Below, in pieces: positions 55,220 to 63,632 of a stretch of DNA of 64,000 nt (position 1 is the first letter of the stretch; the number at the start of each line of letters is the position of its first letter). Position numbers and translations under genes: made by a program. Source of the DNA: Neisseriaceae bacterium CLB008. GTDB lineage: Bacteria > Pseudomonadota > Gammaproteobacteria > Burkholderiales > Neisseriaceae. The DNA lies in contig CP166133.1 in assembly GCA_041228285.1 (NCBI GenBank), positions 124,001 through 188,000 on the forward strand, read 5' to 3'. Under the pieces are notes generated by a model. It did no database searches. It had not been told where the DNA came from and saw nothing but the letters and a program-made list of their open reading frames with translations.

Positions 55220-55963
55220 ATGTTACTGATTCCTGCAATTGATTTAAAAGAAGGTAAATGTGTCCGTTTGCGTCAAGGTTTGATGGAAGAAGCAACGGTG
55301 TTTTCTGACAGCCCAGTTGAGATGGCTGAGCACTGGGTGGCACAAGGCGCCCGCCGCTTGCATCTGGTGGATTTAGATGGCGCGTTTGCTGGTCAGCCTA
55401 AAAACCACGCCATCATTCGCGCCATTGTGGAAAAAGTGGGTATGGATCTGCCGGTGCAAATCGGCGGCGGCATTCGTGATCTGGACACCATCGAGAAATA
55501 TTTAGACATGGGCATTAAGTACGTGATCATTGGCACGGCGGCGATTAAAAATCCGCAGTTCCTGCACGATGCCTGCGATGCCTTCCCAGGCCAAATTATT
55601 GTCGGCTTGGACGCCAAAGATGGCCTAGTGGCCACCGATGGCTGGGCTAAAGTGACTAAGCACAACGTGATCGAAGTCGGCAAGCGATTCGCTGACTACG
55701 GCGTCGACAGCATCATCTACACCGATATTGGTCGCGATGGCATGATGTCGGGCGTGAACATCGACGCCACGGTGAAGCTGGCGCAAGGCGTGAGCGTGCC
55801 GGTGATTGCTTCTGGCGGCTTGACCAATCTAGACGATGTGCGTGAGCTGTGCGCGATTGAAGAGCATGGCGTCGAAGGCGTGATCACGGGCCGAGCGATT
55901 TATGAGGGCACGATTAATTTAGCCGAGGCTCAGGATTTGGCCGATCGTCTGGCGGATGAATGA
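55220..55963 (+). CDS. hisA: ProFAR isomerase
   Basis: A 247-residue TIM-barrel isomerase of histidine synthesis. ATG 55220 gives the universal start [20 protein letters not shown], although no ribosome binding site is visible before it; an upstream in-frame GTG at 55190 would add ten atypical residues. [19 protein letters not shown] near 80 and [12 protein letters not shown] near 195 are the phosphate sites. Its end overlaps the next gene as ATGA. Confidence 0.94.
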   Translation: MLLIPAIDLKEGKCVRLRQGLMEEATVFSDSPVEMAEHWVAQGARRLHLVDLDGAFAGQPKNHAIIRAIVEKVGMDLPVQIGGGIRDLDTIEKYLDMGIKYVIIGTAAIKNPQFLHDACDAFPGQIIVGLDAKDGLVATDGWAKVTKHNVIEVGKRFADYGVDSIIYTDIGRDGMMSGVNIDATVKLAQGVSVPVIASGGLTNLDDVRELCAIEEHGVEGVITGRAIYEGTINLAEAQDLADRLADE

Positions 55964-56451
55964 AGCATCTTAAAAAAATCACCTTCCTCATTGGCCTAGT
56001 GTATTGGCTGGCCGTGTGCGCCTGGCAAGGCCGTGGTCTAGTCTTAAACGCGGCCGAACTGGCCCAGCCTTTAGGCTTTCAGCAAGGCTTTGAGGCCTCG
56101 ATTCGGCAGGGCTTTGCCTCTTTTTCACAAGGCTTTATGACGCTGCTCAACCTGCTGCTGCCGGTGTGGGCGGTGTACGTGAGCCGCCATCGACGTTGGG
56201 TGATGGCCTTGGTGCTGCTGCCGTTAACGGTGGCCGCCGTGGCTGCCGTGGCGTCGCTGGTGTGGACGCTGCCGATGACGGAAAATGAAATTTTGGCCGT
56301 GGTGCTGAACGCTTGGACACTGTGGTTCTTATTTGCGGCCTATTGCGCCGTGGTGGGTTTGTTGAGCGTGCTGCTGCCGCCCAAGCATGTGGTGGTGGAG
56401 CTAAACAGCAATGTGCTGCTGGATGAAGACGCAGCAGAACAAGGAAAATAG
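55960..56451 (+). CDS. Unknown four-helix membrane protein inside the his operon
   Basis: A 163-residue protein that I cannot place in a family. It has about four hydrophobic segments: residues 8-25, 59-75, 80-105 and 110-142. Between the first two lies a Gln/Phe-rich part with repeated QGF ([20 protein letters not shown]). The C-terminus is acidic. It overlaps hisA as ATGA and ends eight bases before hisF, so it is translated within the histidine operon. GC content is slightly higher than in its neighbours. No histidine-pathway role is evident. Confidence 0.75.
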   Translation: MKHLKKITFLIGLVYWLAVCAWQGRGLVLNAAELAQPLGFQQGFEASIRQGFASFSQGFMTLLNLLLPVWAVYVSRHRRWVMALVLLPLTVAAVAAVASLVWTLPMTENEILAVVLNAWTLWFLFAAYCAVVGLLSVLLPPKHVVVELNSNVLLDEDAAEQGK

Positions 56452-56459
56452 AGACAATC

Positions 56460-57227
56460 ATGGCATTAACCAAAAGAATCATCCCGTGTTTGGATGTGAG
56501 TAATGGCCGCGTGGTCAAGGGCGTTAACTTTGTGTCCCTGCGTGACGCCGGCAATCCCGTAGAGGTGGCCAAGCGCTACAACGACGAAGGGGCTGATGAG
56601 CTGACCTTCTTAGACATCACCGCCAGTAGCGATGAGCGCGACACCATTTTGCACGTGATTGAAGAAGTGGCCAGTCAGGTGTTTATTCCATTGACGGTGG
56701 GCGGCGGCGTACGCAGCGTAGCCGACGTGCGTCGTTTACTGAACGCCGGCGCCGATAAGGTGAGCATCAACACCAGTGCGGTGACCAACCCCGATTTAAT
56801 CAATGAAGCCAGCAGCTTCTTTGGCAGCCAAGCCATTGTGGTGGCCATTGACGCTAAGGCGATCAACGCCGACAACTCGGAGTGGGCGGTGTTTACCCAC
56901 GGCGGGCGCAATCAAACTGAGCTAGAGGTAGTGTCTTGGGCTAAGGAAATGCAGGCGCGTGGCGCCGGTGAAATTTTACTCACCAGCATGGACAGAGACG
57001 GCACTAAGGCGGGCTTTAACCTGCCGCTCACCCGCGCGGTCAGCGATGCGGTCAATATTCCGGTGATTGCGTCTGGTGGCGTGGGCAATGTGCAGCACTT
57101 GGTTGAGGGCATTACCCTTGGCCATGCCGATGCGGTGTTGGCGGCCAGCATTTTCCACTTTGGTGAAGTCAGCATTCTTGAAGCCAAACAGCAAATGGCG
57201 GCCGCTGGCGTGCCGGTACGGTTATAA
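56460..57227 (+). CDS. hisF: Imidazole glycerol phosphate synthase cyclase subunit
   Basis: A 255-residue TIM-barrel cyclase that, with HisH, makes IGP and [23 protein letters not shown] near 7-24 holds the first catalytic Asp; [13 protein letters not shown] near 174 the second. [30 protein letters not shown] near 78-107 is conserved. Confidence 0.97.
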   Translation: MALTKRIIPCLDVSNGRVVKGVNFVSLRDAGNPVEVAKRYNDEGADELTFLDITASSDERDTILHVIEEVASQVFIPLTVGGGVRSVADVRRLLNAGADKVSINTSAVTNPDLINEASSFFGSQAIVVAIDAKAINADNSEWAVFTHGGRNQTELEVVSWAKEMQARGAGEILLTSMDRDGTKAGFNLPLTRAVSDAVNIPVIASGGVGNVQHLVEGITLGHADAVLAASIFHFGEVSILEAKQQMAAAGVPVRL

Positions 57228-57235
57228 GGATGGAT

Positions 57236-57658
57236 ATGAAGACGGAACAGCCAAGCTGGTTGAATGCGGTTAAATTTAATGAGCAGGGCTTGGTGTGCGC
57301 CATTGCTCAAGACGGCATCAGCCAAAAAGTGCTGATGGTGGCGTGGATGAACGCCGAAGCCTTACGGCTAACCGTTGAAACGGGAGACGCGCATTACTTT
57401 AGCCGTTCGCGCCAAAAGCTGTGGCGCAAGGGCGAATCTTCGGGACATACACAAAAAGTTCATGAACTTCGTTTAGACTGCGACGGCGATGCGGTGGTGA
57501 TGCACATCACCCAACACGGTGGGATCGCCTGCCACACTGGTCGCGCCAGCTGTTTTTATCAGGTTTGGCGTGACGGCGACTGGCGAACGGTGGATCCTGT
57601 ATTAAAGTCGGCAGAGGCCATTTATGGCGCTGCTACTAAAGGTAAAGATGAATCATGA
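57236..57658 (+). CDS. hisI: Phosphoribosyl-AMP cyclohydrolase
   Basis: A 140-residue enzyme hydrolysing the adenine ring of [19 protein letters not shown] near 35, [18 protein letters not shown] near 54, and the metal-binding LDCDGDA near 80 with [10 protein letters not shown] near 97 are the family motifs. ATG 57236 follows AAGGA by five bases; ATG 57230 would overlap that site. HisI and HisE are separate genes here. Confidence 0.95.
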   Translation: MKTEQPSWLNAVKFNEQGLVCAIAQDGISQKVLMVAWMNAEALRLTVETGDAHYFSRSRQKLWRKGESSGHTQKVHELRLDCDGDAVVMHITQHGGIACHTGRASCFYQVWRDGDWRTVDPVLKSAEAIYGAATKGKDES

Positions 57659-57996
57659 GCAGTAAAAATATGTTGGCCGAACTGGATTTGGTCATGCAGG
57701 CGCGTAAAGCAGCAGCTCCAGACACCTCTTACGTGGCGTCGTTGTTTCACAAAGGTGAAGACGCGATTTTGAAGAAAGTCGCTGAAGAAGCGGCTGAAGT
57801 GATCATGGCGTCTAAGGATTTAACCCAAAATACGCAAGAGCGCTTGTATCTAGTCAAAGAAGTAGCGGATTTATGGTTTCACACTTCGGTACTGTTGGCT
57901 TATCATGGCCTTAGTTCTGAAGACGTCATGGCCGAACTGGCTCGACGTGAGCATACTTCAGGCTTGGTGGAAAAGGCTTCGCGGCCAAAAGCCTAG
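57655..57996 (+). CDS. hisE: Phosphoribosyl-ATP pyrophosphatase
   Basis: A 113-residue enzyme removing pyrophosphate from PR-ATP. The all-alpha NTP-PPase core reads [30 protein letters not shown] (about 25-54), with the EExxE metal site, and [20 protein letters not shown] near 72-91. It overlaps hisI as ATGA. Confidence 0.95.
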   Translation: MSSKNMLAELDLVMQARKAAAPDTSYVASLFHKGEDAILKKVAEEAAEVIMASKDLTQNTQERLYLVKEVADLWFHTSVLLAYHGLSSEDVMAELARREHTSGLVEKASRPKA

Positions 57997-58043
57997 GCTT
58001 GTCCGGAGCGTTTAATTTTTTTTACAGGTATTTCGGCTGATTA

Positions 58044-58076
58044 CGCGGGAATGTGTTTATGAACCGCGCTATTTTT
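58044..58076 (+). terminator. Weak terminator candidate after hisE
   Basis: CGCGG (58044-58048) can pair with CCGCG (58064-58068) over a long loop, followed by TATTTTTT. The stem is only five pairs, so read-through into tatABC is plausible. Confidence 0.4.
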
Positions 58077-58139
58077 TGTAAAATAGATGGTGGTAGGGCA
58101 TGAGCGGCAATGGCGTCGCTTGGTCCGAATGATGTTGTG

Positions 58140-58160
58140 GGTTCTGATTGGATCAGAACC
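58140..58160 (+). promoter_or_regulatory. Hairpin upstream of tatA
   Basis: GGTTCTGAT (58140-58148) pairs perfectly with ATCAGAACC (58152-58160) over a three-base loop, 19 bases before the tatA start. No T-run follows. It may shape the leader or the ribosome binding site (AAAGGA). Confidence 0.5.
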
Positions 58161-58179
58161 ATTATTTAAAGGATTTTTT

Positions 58180-58380
58180 ATGGGTTCGTTCTCTATTTGG
58201 CATTGGGTCATTGTGTTAATCGTGGTGGTTTTGGTGTTTGGCACCAAAAAACTGCGCAACGTGGGTAAAGACCTTGGCGGTGCGGTGCATGATTTTAAAG
58301 AAGGCCTAAACCAAGCGTCTAGCGAAGAGCAAAAAACCGAGAAAAAAACCGACGATGCCCCGTCTGATAAAAAAGATTAA
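58180..58380 (+). CDS. tatA: Twin-arginine translocase subunit TatA
   Basis: A 66-residue inner-membrane protein forming the Tat channel. One N-terminal transmembrane helix (about 4-20), then [23 protein letters not shown], the amphipathic helix. The charged tail is Glu/Lys/Asp-rich. ATG 58180 with AAAGGA was chosen over an in-frame ATG at 58087, which would add 31 unrelated residues. Confidence 0.95.
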   Translation: MGSFSIWHWVIVLIVVVLVFGTKKLRNVGKDLGGAVHDFKEGLNQASSEEQKTEKKTDDAPSDKKD

Positions 58381-58390
58381 TTGAGCCCCT

Positions 58391-58969
58391 ATGTTTGGTT
58401 TTAGTTTTGGTGAGCTCGCTTTAATCGCTGTGGTGGCGCTGGTGGTCTTAGGGCCAGAGCGCCTGCCCGTCGTGGCAAAAACCGCAGGGGTCATGCTGGG
58501 CCGCTTACAGCGCTTTGTGAATGGCGTGAAGGCCGACGTGAGTCAGCAAATTAAAGACACTGAGTTAGCTCAGGTGCGCGACAGCTTGCAGGAGGCGGCT
58601 AAGACGTTGCAAAACAACGTCAGCGACGTGACCAGCAGCGTGCGGCAAAGCGTGACCGATTTGGAAAGTTCGCTGAATCAGGATGTGCCTAGCGGCCAGA
58701 CGACATCGAACGGCGGCAGTGATACCGCCACAGCCACGTCTAAGCAGCCGTATCGCGCTTGGGAAAACCTGCCCACGCCGAGTCATCCGGATGATTTTTT
58801 ATTCGGTGGCCAGACTGATTCGGCTGGTCAAGCTCGCCTTGGCCGATCTTTACATCTGCAAAGCCTACAAAAAAAGAAACGTTTGGTGCCTCGTCGTTTA
58901 ACGCCGCCTAAGCTGCGTGCGCGTGGGGCTCGTGTTCATCCTTCACACATAGATACCCACCATGAATGA
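58391..58969 (+). CDS. tatB: Twin-arginine translocase subunit TatB
   Basis: A 192-residue protein that, with TatC, recognises Tat signals. FGFSFGELALIAVVALVVLGPERLPVVAKTAG (2-33) is the TatB-specific helix and GPERLP motif; the amphipathic helix follows. After residue 100 the tail is Ser/Thr/Gly-rich, then strongly basic (QKKKRLVPRRLTPPKLRARGAR) and not conserved. It overlaps tatC by eight bases. Confidence 0.94.
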   Translation: MFGFSFGELALIAVVALVVLGPERLPVVAKTAGVMLGRLQRFVNGVKADVSQQIKDTELAQVRDSLQEAAKTLQNNVSDVTSSVRQSVTDLESSLNQDVPSGQTTSNGGSDTATATSKQPYRAWENLPTPSHPDDFLFGGQTDSAGQARLGRSLHLQSLQKKKRLVPRRLTPPKLRARGARVHPSHIDTHHE

Positions 58970-59786
58970 AGAAGTACAGTCTATCTTAGGCCACTTGGTG
59001 GAGTTGCGTAGCCGTTTTGTGCGCATCATCATTGGCCTATTGGTTTGTTTTTTGGCGCTGGTTGCCTTTGCCCAAGAAATCTACGCCTTTGTGGCCCAAC
59101 CTTTGGTTGATGCCCTGCCTGCCGGTGGCAGCATGATTGCCACCGACGTCATTGCGCCATTCTTTGTGCCGATTAAAGTCACCATGATGGTGGCGTTTTT
59201 GCTGTCCCTACCGAATACGGCTTATCAGCTGTGGGCGTTTATTGCCCCCGCTTTGTATCAACATGAAAAGCGGTTGATTTTTCCTTTAGTGGCCTCGACC
59301 ATCCTGCTGTTTTTAATCGGCATGGCCTTTGCCTACTTTTTTGTGTTCCCGGTGATTTTTCAGTTCATGGCGTCGGTTACCCCAGCTGGCGTGAGTATGG
59401 CCACCGACATCGATAAGTATTTGTCGTTTATTTTAGGCATGTTTCTTGCCTTCGGCCTGACTTTTGAGGTGCCGATTGTGGTGTTAGTACTGAACCGCGC
59501 AGGCATCGTCAGTCTGGCTCAGCTTAAATCAGCTCGTCCTTACGTGATCGTGGGCTCGTTTGTGGTAGCCGCAGTGGTGACGCCGCCAGACGTTTTGTCG
59601 CAAACCTTATTGGCCGTACCGCTGTGCTTACTGTATGAGTTTGGCCTGTTTATGTGCCGCTTTGTGAAAGTGAAGCCAATCAGCACTGAGGTGGCCGTGG
59701 TTGAGACGGCGGCTCAGAATGAAGCCGAGGCAGTACAGGAAAAGCCCGCTTTAAAAGATAAAACCAACCAGGATGAATCACCATGA
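58962..59786 (+). CDS. tatC: Twin-arginine translocase subunit TatC
   Basis: A 274-residue inner-membrane receptor with six transmembrane helices. HLVELRSRFVRIIIG near 11, FFVPIKVTMMVAFLLSLPNTAYQLWAFIAPALYQHEKRL near 66-104, and FGLTFEVPIVVLVLNRAGI near 164-182 with the conserved Glu are diagnostic. A hydrophilic tail of about 40 residues follows the last helix. It shares ATGA with the DUF2069 gene. Confidence 0.95.
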   Translation: MNEEVQSILGHLVELRSRFVRIIIGLLVCFLALVAFAQEIYAFVAQPLVDALPAGGSMIATDVIAPFFVPIKVTMMVAFLLSLPNTAYQLWAFIAPALYQHEKRLIFPLVASTILLFLIGMAFAYFFVFPVIFQFMASVTPAGVSMATDIDKYLSFILGMFLAFGLTFEVPIVVLVLNRAGIVSLAQLKSARPYVIVGSFVVAAVVTPPDVLSQTLLAVPLCLLYEFGLFMCRFVKVKPISTEVAVVETAAQNEAEAVQEKPALKDKTNQDESP

Positions 59787-60127
59787 TGGGCAACCGTAAC
59801 GCACGCTGGGTCGCCAGTGCGACTTTGATTGGCTTGATTGTGGTGAGCCTGGCTTGGGAGATGTGGCTGGCGCCCGCACGCCCTGGCGGCTCGTTATTGG
59901 CCTTAAAAGCCTTGCCTTTATGCTTGCCCCTAGCAGGCATTTTATTCGGCAAAAAATACACCTATCAATACAGCTCGATGCTGATCCTGTTTTATTTTGC
60001 CGAAGGCGTGATGCGCCTCTTTGATGCCGATCCTTTAAGTCGGCTGTGTGCGGCGTTGGCGACGGGCCTAAGCTTTGTGTTCTTTATTGCCTGCTTGCGC
60101 TACATTCGCTCTTTGAAAGCGGCTTAA
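59783..60127 (+). CDS. DUF2069 family membrane protein
   Basis: A 114-residue protein with four hydrophobic segments (about 9-29, 38-56, 63-76, 87-107). GGSLLALKALPLCLPLAGILFGKKYTYQYSSMLILFYFAEGVMR near 36-79 matches the DUF2069 family. Function unknown. It overlaps tatC by four bases and is followed by a terminator. Confidence 0.82.
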   Translation: MMGNRNARWVASATLIGLIVVSLAWEMWLAPARPGGSLLALKALPLCLPLAGILFGKKYTYQYSSMLILFYFAEGVMRLFDADPLSRLCAALATGLSFVFFIACLRYIRSLKAA

Positions 60128-60139
60128 GCCTTTGGCGAC

Positions 60140-60168
60140 AAAGCCCCCTACTGGCGGTAGGGGGCTTT
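60140..60168. terminator. Terminator between the DUF2069 gene and convergent lysR
   Basis: AAAGCCCCCTAC (60140-60151) pairs perfectly with GTAGGGGGCTTT (60157-60168). Confidence 0.85.
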
Positions 60169-60169
60169 G

Positions 60170-61081
60170 TTATGGGCGCTGATCGGGCTGGACGAGTAGC
60201 GCTGTGGTTAGCAGATCTAAAACAGCGGTGACTTTGGGCAGTAGCTGCCGTTTACGAGGCCACAGCAGGTGTATGGGTAGGCCGGGTGTATTGAGCTGGG
60301 GCAGGAGCGGCACGAGGCTGCCTGAGGCCAGCTCGTCCTCAATCAGCCAGCTGGCCAGCTGGGCGATGCCCATGCCGGCAACGGTGGCTTGCACCAGACC
60401 ATCACCGCTGCCGATGATGAGGGTGTGGGTCATTTTGGGCGTGGGCTGGGGCAGTCGCCAGGCTTGCGTGCTACCGTCTGCCTTGCCGTAGAGAATGGCT
60501 CGGTGTTGGCTTAAGCCTGCTGGGCACAGGGGCACGCCGTATTGGGCCAAATAGGTGGGGGCGGCACAAAAAATCAATTCTTCCGTGCCTAAATAGCGTT
60601 GGCCTAAACGCTCAGACGGTTCAGCGTTGGGTAGGCCAAGGCGTATGGCAATGTCGATGCCTTCTTCAATTAAATCGATGAAGCGATCGGTGAATGAGAT
60701 GTGAGGCTGTAGGCGTGGGTGGTCGGCTAAATAGGGCAGCAAGACAGGTAAGACTTTACGGTGGCCAAAGCTGGCCGGTAGGTTGAGGTGTAGTTTGCCG
60801 ATGGGCGCTCTTTGCTGAGCCTGTAGGGTGGCTTCGGCCTCGTCTAAGTCGGCCAAAACCTGAATGCAGGTAGCGTAAAAAGCCGCGCCGGCATCGGTGA
60901 GGCTCAGGCTGCGCGTGGTGCGCTCAAATAAGCGGGTGTCTAAACGGGCTTCTAAGCGGGCTACTTGTTTACTGACGGCGGAATTGGTGAGGTGTAGTCG
61001 CTCTGCCGCGGCGGTGAAACTGCCTGAGTCGGCGCTGGTGACAAAGGCACTGATGCCTTTGAGACGTTCTGTTGACGGCAT
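60170..61081 (-). CDS. LysR-family transcriptional regulator
   Basis: A 303-residue regulator: N-terminal winged helix-turn-helix (ISAFVTSADSGSFTAAAERLHLTNSAVSKQVARLEARL, about 9-46) and a C-terminal periplasmic-binding-like effector domain. ATG 61081 was preferred over 61111 since AGG lies upstream and the length is usual. It resembles CrgA/DsdC-type regulators only generally. It is divergent from an MFS exporter; a large inverted repeat lies between them. Confidence 0.92.
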   Translation of the reverse strand: MPSTERLKGISAFVTSADSGSFTAAAERLHLTNSAVSKQVARLEARLDTRLFERTTRSLSLTDAGAAFYATCIQVLADLDEAEATLQAQQRAPIGKLHLNLPASFGHRKVLPVLLPYLADHPRLQPHISFTDRFIDLIEEGIDIAIRLGLPNAEPSERLGQRYLGTEELIFCAAPTYLAQYGVPLCPAGLSQHRAILYGKADGSTQAWRLPQPTPKMTHTLIIGSGDGLVQATVAGMGIAQLASWLIEDELASGSLVPLLPQLNTPGLPIHLLWPRKRQLLPKVTAVLDLLTTALLVQPDQRP

Positions 61082-61089
61082 GATGTGCC

Positions 61090-61116
61090 TTATTGTGGAA
61101 ATAATTTCCATAATAG
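61090..61116. promoter_or_regulatory. Candidate LysR-regulator operator
   Basis: TTATTGTGGAAAT (61090-61102) and ATTTCCATAATAG (61104-61116) form an inverted repeat with 11 of 13 positions complementary around one A. A further half-like sequence GTGGGAATAATG follows at 61116-61127. The position, 9-35 bases before the lysR start, suits autoregulation and control of the divergent transporter. Confidence 0.55.
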
Positions 61117-61194
61117 TGGGAATAATGATCTAAGACAACTCTATATATCTAGAATAAGCTGATGCCCTTGATGAAGGTGATCGAGGGAATAGAG

Positions 61195-62352
61195 ATGGTT
61201 CAGGTTAAAAAATCGGGTTTGGCCATCGCCGTCTTGGCGGTGGCGGCGTTTGTGATCGTGACTACAGAGTATTTAATCGTGGGGTTATTGCCGGCTTTGG
61301 CACGGGACTTTAAAGTGTCTATTGACGTCATGGGCTGGCTGGTGACGCTGTTTGCCTTTACGGTGATGCTGTTTGGGCCAGTGCTGACGGCGCTCTTGGC
61401 ACATATTGAGCGCCGCCGCCTGTTTGTGTTTATTTTGCTGGTGTTCGCCGGCGCCAATGCCTTGGCAGCAGTGGCCAATGAGCTCTGGGTACTGGCGTTG
61501 GCGCGGTTTGTGCCGGCGCTGCTATTACCCGTGTTCTGGGGCACCGCTAGCGAAACTGCGGCACAAATGGTGGGCCCTGAGCAATCGGGGCGAGCGGTGG
61601 CGCGGGTGTATTTGGGTATTTCGGCGGCGCTTTTGCTGGGGATTCCTCTCGGTACGCTGTGGGCCAGCGCCTGGGGCTGGCGCAGCGCCTTTTGGCTGTT
61701 GTCAGGCTTGTCGTTCCTGATGGCAATGGCTTTATACGGCTGGATGCCACGGGTAAACATGCCGCTGCGGCAGTCGCTGCGTGGGCAGATCGCTCAGCTA
61801 TGGCAGGCTGAGTTTGGCTGGCAGGTGTTGACGTCGGTTTGGGTGTTCACCGCCATGTTTACGGCCTATACCTATTTGGCCGATATTTTAGAACGCTTGG
61901 CTGAAGTGCCAGCGAATCAAGTGGGCTGGTGGTTGATGGGCTTTGGGGCAGTGGGTTTGATCGGCAATGGCTTAGGTGGTCGTTGGGTGAGTCGGCAGCC
62001 TTTGGCAGCAACGGCTGGCTTTAGCCTGCTATTGGGTTTGGCCATGTTGTTGACCTCGTGGTGGATGGAACAGGGTTTGGGTCTGGTGGTGGGGCTGGCT
62101 TTATGGGGCATTGCCTATACGGCGCTGTTTCCCGTGTGTCAGGTGCGCGTGATGCAGGCCGCACGCGGCGCTCAAGCCTTGGCGGGGACGCTCAATGTGG
62201 CGGCGGCGAATGCCGGTACGGGGCTGGGTGCCCTGTTGGGCGGCTGGGTGATTCAGACTTATGGTTTGACCATGGTGGCGCCAGTGGCGGCAGTCTTGGC
62301 GGTATTGACCTTGGCCTTCGTGCCCTTACTGCGGCGTCAGGGTTCAGCATAA
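61195..62352 (+). CDS. MFS efflux transporter (DHA1/AraJ-like)
   Basis: A 385-residue twelve-helix transporter of the major facilitator superfamily. ATG 61195 has GAGGGA upstream; an in-frame ATG at 61162 is possible but lacks one. VTTEYLIVGLLPALARDFKVS near 22-42 is characteristic of DHA1 sugar/drug exporters, with ARVYLGISAALLLGIPLG near 135-152 as the antiporter motif. The inducing compound and substrate are unknown; the divergent LysR protein is its likely regulator. Confidence 0.88.
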   Translation: MVQVKKSGLAIAVLAVAAFVIVTTEYLIVGLLPALARDFKVSIDVMGWLVTLFAFTVMLFGPVLTALLAHIERRRLFVFILLVFAGANALAAVANELWVLALARFVPALLLPVFWGTASETAAQMVGPEQSGRAVARVYLGISAALLLGIPLGTLWASAWGWRSAFWLLSGLSFLMAMALYGWMPRVNMPLRQSLRGQIAQLWQAEFGWQVLTSVWVFTAMFTAYTYLADILERLAEVPANQVGWWLMGFGAVGLIGNGLGGRWVSRQPLAATAGFSLLLGLAMLLTSWWMEQGLGLVVGLALWGIAYTALFPVCQVRVMQAARGAQALAGTLNVAAANAGTGLGALLGGWVIQTYGLTMVAPVAAVLAVLTLAFVPLLRRQGSA

Positions 62353-62369
62353 ACGCTAGGGCTTTAAAG

Positions 62370-62404
62370 AAACAGCCGCAGCCATTGATAGGCTGCGGCT
62401 GTTT
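62370..62404. terminator. Terminator between the two MFS genes
   Basis: AAACAGCCGCAGCC (62370-62383) pairs perfectly with GGCTGCGGCTGTTT (62391-62404). The T-run is short on both sides. Confidence 0.75.
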
Positions 62405-62416
62405 GCGTTATGGCAT

Positions 62417-63589
62417 TTAGGCCTCGAGTTTGACCTTCTTGCCAAACGACAGCAGGAACAGCACCGTCATCAGCGCAATGCCGATGATTAAACCATTGCT
62501 GCCGAGATAATGCATTAAGCCCATGCTCATCATCGGCGCTACGAGGCCGCCAAGGCCCCATACGAGGCCGAGACAGGCGTTGGCGGCCACGAGGTTGGGG
62601 CCAGTGAAATAATCGCCTACGCGCACCAAGCCCAGCGTGTAAATCGAGCCAGCAAAGCCGCCCCAAAGGAAGAGGGTGGGCCAGAGGAAAATAGGATAAG
62701 GCATTAAAAACGGAATCATGATCGTTAAGAGCAGGGTGCCGACGGCGCACAATACGTGGATGCGCACGCGGCCATAGGCGTCGCTGAGCCAGCCAAAGGG
62801 AATCTGGAAGCAGGCATCACCGATGAAGATCATGCTGACAATCAGCACCGCCAGCCGTTCGCTATAGCCATGCTCGATGCTGTACAGCGGCATGATGGAC
62901 AGCACCGCAGCGTCAAAGAAGGCGAATAAGAAAATGGCCAGGATGATCACGGGCACGGTGCGCACAAAATAAAACAAAGACTTGCTGTGCTTTTGCTTCT
63001 CATGAAAGGCAAAATCCAGCGGCGCCCACATGGTGATGGCGAGGCCAATGAGGTGAAACGCAAATAACAGCCATAGAGCGGCGCCACCTTGAGCGCCGAG
63101 CATGGATAAGATAAAGGGGCCGAGAATTTGGCAGATGGTAAAAAATGTGGTGTAAATGGCCACAATTCGTCCGCGATCGTGGTCGCCGGCGAGGTCGTTG
63201 ACGCAGGTTTCTCCCAAAATAATCAATAGGCTGCTGGCAATGCCGGCGGTGAGGCGCAGTAGGAAAATGAGGGTGAAGTGATCAACGTAGGCCAAGGGCA
63301 GAATGCTTAGGGTTAACAAAGCGGTGCTGGCCACGAATAAGGATTTAATGCTGAAGCGTTTGGCGATGGCGTTGGCAAAAAAGGCCATGATGACAATGCC
63401 AAGAGCAGGCGTAGCGGCCATGAGACCAATGATGAAGTCAGTGGCGCCCAGATATTTGAGCTTAAACGTCGTATAGGGAATGGTCAGCCCGGTGTTCAGG
63501 CTGACCACGCAAATACTTAAAATGAGGGTAATAAAAGGTAACGAAGGGTGTTTCTTGAGATTATTTAAAAATGGTTGGGCGATACTCAT
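62417..63589 (-). CDS. MFS transporter of unknown substrate
   Basis: A 390-residue twelve-helix MFS protein. The loop between helices 2 and 3 carries ANAIAKRFSIKSLF, a degenerate MFS signature, and the second half has FGWLSDAYGRVRIHVL near 263. I chose ATG 63589 because it puts the first helix at the usual distance; ATG 63643 overlaps the upstream gene's stop. Neither has a strong ribosome binding site. It follows the LD-carboxypeptidase gene on the same strand. Confidence 0.85.
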   Translation of the reverse strand: MSIAQPFLNNLKKHPSLPFITLILSICVVSLNTGLTIPYTTFKLKYLGATDFIIGLMAATPALGIVIMAFFANAIAKRFSIKSLFVASTALLTLSILPLAYVDHFTLIFLLRLTAGIASSLLIILGETCVNDLAGDHDRGRIVAIYTTFFTICQILGPFILSMLGAQGGAALWLLFAFHLIGLAITMWAPLDFAFHEKQKHSKSLFYFVRTVPVIILAIFLFAFFDAAVLSIMPLYSIEHGYSERLAVLIVSMIFIGDACFQIPFGWLSDAYGRVRIHVLCAVGTLLLTIMIPFLMPYPIFLWPTLFLWGGFAGSIYTLGLVRVGDYFTGPNLVAANACLGLVWGLGGLVAPMMSMGLMHYLGSNGLIIGIALMTVLFLLSFGKKVKLEA

Positions 63590-63632
63590 ACAATGACTAA
63601 AAAATACCCGGCGAAGCAAGGCAGGACTTAAA

